Below, one piece after another: positions 60,020 to 64,000 of a stretch of DNA of 64,000 bases. Origin of the DNA: JBCCDY01 sp039030555 (GTDB taxonomy: Bacteria > Bacteroidota > Bacteroidia > Cytophagales > Cyclobacteriaceae); contig JBCCDY010000022.1 of assembly GCA_039030555.1 (NCBI GenBank), positions 8,108 through 72,107 of the forward strand. Direction: 5' to 3'. Both the position numbers and the translations under genes were made by a program. How positions within the stretch are numbered: the first letter of the stretch is position 1; each line of letters begins with the position of its first letter. The notes under the pieces are model-generated. The model saw only the letters and a program-made list of their open reading frames with translations. It ran no database searches and had not been told where the DNA came from.

Positions 60020-63000
60020 ATGAAGACGTTGCCTTACCTGCTTTTTATACTTTCGCAAATAATAGTTTTTTTCGTTTCTAGTGATCTTTTAGCCCAAAAT
60101 CAAACGGCAAGACAAACTGATCTTGGGAATATATGGTATTGGGAATACTTACCCCCTGGTTATAATACTAATACAGATAGTTATCCACTACTAGTTTTTT
60201 TACATGGAATAGGAGAAAGAGGGCCGGCCGATGGGTCTCAATTGAATAGAGTTCTTAGGAATGGTCCGCCAGATCAAATCAGAGATGGTAATGATTTTCC
60301 GTTCATCGTCGTATCACCTCAACTTGTAGATTTCAGGGGGAATTGGAGACCTCAAGATGTAGATAGAGTAATTGAGCATGCGAAAAATGTATACAGAGTA
60401 GACGAAAACAGAATATATTTAACGGGCTTAAGTCTTGGAGGTGGTGGTGTTTGGGGGTATTTACAGAATTTTCCGCAAAAAATCGCTGCTGCTGCTCCCA
60501 TTGCAGGAAGTGGTAACACCCCTAGTTTAGCATGTGTTATTGCAGACGAAAATATACCGATTTGGGTATTTCATGGCGATAATGATAGAACCATTAATCG
60601 AAATATTTCAATCCGAATGGTCAATGCAATCAATGCATGTGATCCACCGATTGATCCTCAGGTTCGTTTAACACTTTATCCCGGCGTTGGCCATAATTCA
60701 TGGGATAGAGCCTATAGGCTAGATAATTCTCTACACGACCCGAATTTATACGAATGGCTCGAAATGCAAAGTATGAGTGCCATATCGGTTGATGCTGGTT
60801 CCGACCAAACGGTTATACTTCCCCAAAACACTATTGGTATTACTGGAAATGCTTCGTCATCGGGGGCTATCACCTCTTATTTATGGGAAAAGGTCTCCGG
60901 GCCAACAGCAACTCTAGTCAATGAAAACACCTCTATCTTAACCTTGAATAGCCTTATTGAAGGAATATACATTTTTCGACTAACAGTCGAGGACGATGGA
61001 GGTGGATCTGCATCTGATGAGGTGCAAATTACTGTCTTAGCTTCAAATCAGCCACCAAACGCTAGTGCTGGACCTGACAGACAAATAAAGCTTCCTACAA
61101 ATAGTCTTAGTTTATCAGGCTCTGGCTCAGACCCAGATGGAACAATTACCTCCTATCAATGGTCGCAAATACTAGGAGGTAGCGCTAATCTTTCTGGTGA
61201 TAATACACCCAATCTTAATCTATCAAACCTAGAAGTTGGTTCATATACTTTCGAGCTTGTAGTTTTTGATGACGATGGGGCTTCAGCCTCTGATGAGGTA
61301 ATTGTTACAGTCCTTGAAGCTGATAACCTGGCTCCTAGTGCAGATGCTGGAGTAGATCAGCAAATAAATTTACCCACAAACAGCGTTAACCTTATTGGTT
61401 CAGGATCTGATTCCGATGGTTCTGTTGATAATTATTTATGGGAGAAGACCTCAGGGCCAACTGCTACTTTAACCAATACTGATTTACCGACACTTTCTGT
61501 TTCCAATATGGTTCAGGGAGTTTATACTTTTAGCCTTACCGTTACTGACAATGATGGCGATTCAGATTCTGATGAAGTGCAGGTAACTGTTGTAGCTGCA
61601 AACCAATCTCCAAATGTTGATGCGGGACCGGATAGACAAATAAAGCTCCCTACAAATAGCCTTAGCTTGTCAGGCACGGGTTCCGACCCGGACGGCACTG
61701 TAGCTTCCTATCAATGGTCTCAGGTACTAGGAGGTAACGCTGATCTTTCTGGTGCTAATACGCCCAATCTTGCTCTATCAAACCTAGAAGTTGGTTCTTA
61801 TACTTTCGAGCTTGTAGTTTTTGATAACGATGGGGCTTCCGCATCAGATGAAGTGATTGTCACGGTCCTTGAAGCTGATAACCTGGCTCCTAGTGCAGAT
61901 GCTGGAGTAGATCAGCAAATAAATTTACCTACAAACAGCATTAATCTTATTGGTTCAGGATCTGATTCCGATGGTTCTGTTGATAACTATTTATGGGAGA
62001 AGACCTCAGGGCCAACTGCTACTTTAATCAACACTGATTTACCAACACTTTCTGTTTCCAATATGGTTCAGGGAGTTTATACTTTTAGCCTTACCGTTAC
62101 TGACAATGATGGCGATTCAGATTCTGATGAAGTGCGGGTAACTGTTGTTGCTGCAAACCAATCTCCTGCTGCTGATGCTGGTCCCAATGTTTTTATTACA
62201 CTTCCAACTTCTTCAACAACTTTAATAGGATCTGGCAGTGATCCTGATGGAATCATTTCAAATTTTCTTTGGGAGCAACTAAATGGTCCTGTAATTTCTT
62301 CTATTTCTAATCCTAACCTATCTACAACAACTATAACTAACCTTACTACTGAAGGCGTATATTTATTTAATTTGATCGTTACGGATAATGATGGTGCTAC
62401 GAACAACGACGAAGTTACCGTGACTGTAGGACCACAACCTAATGTTCCCCCAGTGGTAAGTGCAGGTGACGATATTTTTATTTCGCTACCGACTAATAAT
62501 GTAACTATAAATGGAACAGCTAATGATCCTGATGGAAGCATAGTCTCATTTAATTGGGTAAAGCTCTCTGGCCCTACTTCAACTCTTTCAAATGAAAATA
62601 CGTCAATGTTAACAGCATCGAATCTTGTAGCAGGATCATATACTTTTGAGTTAAGAGTTGTTGATAATTTAGGAGCAGAATCTTCAGATCAGGTCTTAAT
62701 AACAGTGTCTCCTGAAGAAGTTAATGAGTCACCAACTGCCAATGCAGGTAGTGATATATCCATTACGCTACCTGTTAACAGTACTACTTTAGCAGGATCA
62801 GGGATTGACCCAGATGGTACAATAGTTAGTTTTGATTGGGATCAAATCTTTGGACCAACTCCAGCTACCCTGTCTCAAGAAAATACTGAGAATCTAGTTG
62901 TTAATGATTTAGTGGAAGGAACATACCGTTTTGAGTTTACAGTCACCGATGATGATGGAGCAATTGATACAGATGTTTCCCAGGTTACTGTAAATGCTGC

Positions 63001-64000
63001 TAACATTCCTCCTAATGTTAATGCTGGAGTGAATCGGGTTTTGACATTACCAACAAGCTCTATTATCTTAAATGGAATTGCTTCTGATATTGATGGATCA
63101 ATATCTCTTATTTTTTGGGAACAGATTAATGGCCCTAATATCGCCACTTTGTCTGACGACAATACTTTAAATTTGTCTGTTTCCGGCCTGATAGCTGGTG
63201 TTTATACGTTTAGACTAAACGCATCTGATAACACAGGAGCAATATCAGCAGATGAAGTTAATGTGACAGTAAATGAACCTGCTAATCAAAGCCCAATTGT
63301 TAACGCTGGCCCGGATCTCTCAGTAACCTTACCTAATAATTCTATAAATATTTCTGGTACTGCCAATGACTCTGATGGATCTATTGTTACAATTTTATGG
63401 GAACAAAACGATGGGCCTAGTATAGCCACATTGATTAATGAAGATAACCTTACGCTAACAGCTAATGACTTAACCGAGGGCGAATATATTTTCCGAATTT
63501 CGGTTTTTGATGACGATGGAGCTACAGATTTTGATGATGTAAGAGTAGTCGTAAACCCCGAGGCTATTAATGAGTTTCCAACAGTAAACGCAGGTCCTAA
63601 TAGAACAATAGTTTTACCAACTAATAGTATAATTATTAATAGCACAGCATCAGATCCAGATGGAACAATAGAATCCTTTTTATGGTCTAAATCCGGTGGG
63701 CCACCTTCAACGTTATCGAACATAAACACAGCATCTCTTACCGTTTCGAATATGGTGGAAGGAAATTATTCTTTCCGAATTAGAGTTACCGATGATGAGG
63801 GTGGGCAAGCTGAAGATGAAGTTATTGTAACTGTACAGCCTCAGATGGTGAACCAATCTCCTGTTACTAATGCTGGTGATGATATTTCAATTACACTCCC
63901 CACTAACTCTGTAACCATATTCGGCGCTGCGAGTGACCCGGATGGTTCTATTGCTTCCTATCTTTGGGAACAAACTGCTGGGCCAGCTGCTACGCTCTTA
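60020..64000 (+). CDS. Giant secreted esterase with PKD-like repeat array, runs off the window
   Basis: The frame is open from the ATG at 60020 to the right edge, at least 1327 residues, with no stop. A signal peptide (ending DLLAQ) precedes an alpha/beta hydrolase domain (about 30-245). It has nucleophile S138 (TGLSLGGGG), probable acid D189 (HGDNDRTI) and H225 (GVGHNSW), as in carbohydrate-active or polyester esterases. From about residue 255 come at least twelve PKD-like repeats of about 90 residues, each with NAGPD-type start, LPTNS, GSDPDG and SYxWEQ elements. It is probably a surface or secreted adhesive enzyme; a C-terminal sorting domain would lie beyond the window. Confidence 0.88.
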   Translation, partial: MKTLPYLLFILSQIIVFFVSSDLLAQNQTARQTDLGNIWYWEYLPPGYNTNTDSYPLLVFLHGIGERGPADGSQLNRVLRNGPPDQIRDGNDFPFIVVSPQLVDFRGNWRPQDVDRVIEHAKNVYRVDENRIYLTGLSLGGGGVWGYLQNFPQKIAAAAPIAGSGNTPSLACVIADENIPIWVFHGDNDRTINRNISIRMVNAINACDPPIDPQVRLTLYPGVGHNSWDRAYRLDNSLHDPNLYEWLEMQSMSAISVDAGSDQTVILPQNTIGITGNASSSGAITSYLWEKVSGPTATLVNENTSILTLNSLIEGIYIFRLTVEDDGGGSASDEVQITVLASNQPPNASAGPDRQIKLPTNSLSLSGSGSDPDGTITSYQWSQILGGSANLSGDNTPNLNLSNLEVGSYTFELVVFDDDGASASDEVIVTVLEADNLAPSADAGVDQQINLPTNSVNLIGSGSDSDGSVDNYLWEKTSGPTATLTNTDLPTLSVSNMVQGVYTFSLTVTDNDGDSDSDEVQVTVVAANQSPNVDAGPDRQIKLPTNSLSLSGTGSDPDGTVASYQWSQVLGGNADLSGANTPNLALSNLEVGSYTFELVVFDNDGASASDEVIVTVLEADNLAPSADAGVDQQINLPTNSINLIGSGSDSDGSVDNYLWEKTSGPTATLINTDLPTLSVSNMVQGVYTFSLTVTDNDGDSDSDEVRVTVVAANQSPAADAGPNVFITLPTSSTTLIGSGSDPDGIISNFLWEQLNGPVISSISNPNLSTTTITNLTTEGVYLFNLIVTDNDGATNNDEVTVTVGPQPNVPPVVSAGDDIFISLPTNNVTINGTANDPDGSIVSFNWVKLSGPTSTLSNENTSMLTASNLVAGSYTFELRVVDNLGAESSDQVLITVSPEEVNESPTANAGSDISITLPVNSTTLAGSGIDPDGTIVSFDWDQIFGPTPATLSQENTENLVVNDLVEGTYRFEFTVTDDDGAIDTDVSQVTVNAANIPPNVNAGVNRVLTLPTSSIILNGIASDIDGSISLIFWEQINGPNIATLSDDNTLNLSVSGLIAGVYTFRLNASDNTGAISADEVNVTVNEPANQSPIVNAGPDLSVTLPNNSINISGTANDSDGSIVTILWEQNDGPSIATLINEDNLTLTANDLTEGEYIFRISVFDDDGATDFDDVRVVVNPEAINEFPTVNAGPNRTIVLPTNSIIINSTASDPDGTIESFLWSKSGGPPSTLSNINTASLTVSNMVEGNYSFRIRVTDDEGGQAEDEVIVTVQPQMVNQSPVTNAGDDISITLPTNSVTIFGAASDPDGSIASYLWEQTAGPAATLL
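61048..62155 (+). repeat. 555-bp tandem duplication inside the PKD-repeat region
   Basis: The pair of repeats at about 61048-61601 recurs at about 61602-62155. The word CTGATAACCTGGCTCCTAGT appears at both places with a spacing of exactly 555 bases, and neighbouring bases match with few changes. The unit holds two PKD-like repeats, so repeats 2/3 and 4/5 are near copies while the others have diverged. Confidence 0.8.

Noticed and set aside
62077..63729. Long minus-strand open frames rich in Ser and Val
   Set aside because: They are the antisense of the PKD-repeat gene. Their length comes from codon bias in the real frame and they have no recognisable domain.
60785..64000. Evenly spaced repeats that could look like a CRISPR or satellite array
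   Set aside because: The repeats are about 270 bp, divergent, and stay in one open frame that encodes PKD-like domains.
1..64000. tRNA and rRNA genes
   Set aside because: Reading through the intergenic regions I saw no cloverleaf with a T-loop GTTC(G/A)A pattern and acceptor stem, and no rRNA-like stretch. A tRNA search program would be decisive.

Overview
The window reads as chromosomal DNA of a marine or soil Bacteroidota, most likely a cytophagalean. It is AT-rich and its start codons lack clear Shine-Dalgarno sequences. It carries hallmark families of that phylum: TonB receptors with CarboxypepD-like N-termini, a GLPGLI protein, an HYC_CC_PP protein, DUF2490, LytTR two-component systems and many Cys-anchored lipoproteins. 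I saw no rRNA, tRNA or CRISPR. The assignment rests on gene families only.

Layout. 1-5.6 kb (minus strand): a DUF2207 membrane protein cut by the left edge, a partial tandem duplicate of its 5' half, a membrane adenylate cyclase, a lipocalin-like lipoprotein, a small unknown protein and a retropepsin-like lipoprotein. 5.7-12.3 kb: glutaminase, a LiaF-like/LytS/LytR envelope-stress set, and a second two-component pair (TPR histidine kinase plus LytTR regulator). 12.4-19.7 kb: secreted unknowns, a secreted WD40-caspase protein, a cysteine desulfurase-like enzyme and a Calx-beta-like lipoprotein. 20.1-24.7 kb: a probable copper/heavy-metal locus (HMA-AraC regulator, HMA-DUF4396 membrane protein, HYC_CC_PP, TonB receptor, periplasmic HMA protein), interrupted by a 274-bp imperfect palindrome.

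24.8-32.1 kb holds the most interesting feature: six consecutive plus-strand gene units, each ending in a long imperfect inverted repeat with integron attC architecture. In five of the six, the first 8-10 bases of the unit are complementary to the AAC-ending box just after its own last gene, which is the geometry expected of excised and reinserted gene cassettes. The units encode lipoproteins, exported unknowns, a Rid-family protein and an AbiEi/AbiEii toxin-antitoxin pair with two operator-like palindromes. No integrase is in the window, so this would be a cassette cluster without its integrase. A degenerate seventh site at 33.8 kb suggests the array once reached further and included the Crp/DUF4406/NudK genes.

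32.2-39.2 kb: metabolic and repair-type enzymes (NudK-like, aldo-keto reductase, RibD-type deaminase, NagB), an AraC remnant and small exported proteins. 39.2-52.4 kb: TonB-type barrel plus GLPGLI pair, DUF456, glutamate synthase-like FMN protein, TerB-like, outer-membrane DUF6268-like protein, metallo-beta-lactamase-fold hydrolase, flavodoxin-like reductase, SulP transporter, DUF4230 protein and a MASE1 histidine kinase. 53.1-59.9 kb: an exopolysaccharide locus (single-domain response regulator, sugar transferase with a degenerate receiver, pyruvyl transferase, three glycosyltransferases, secreted protein) with four-base start/stop overlaps in its second half. 60.0 kb to the right edge: a very large secreted esterase followed by at least twelve PKD-like repeats, running off the window.
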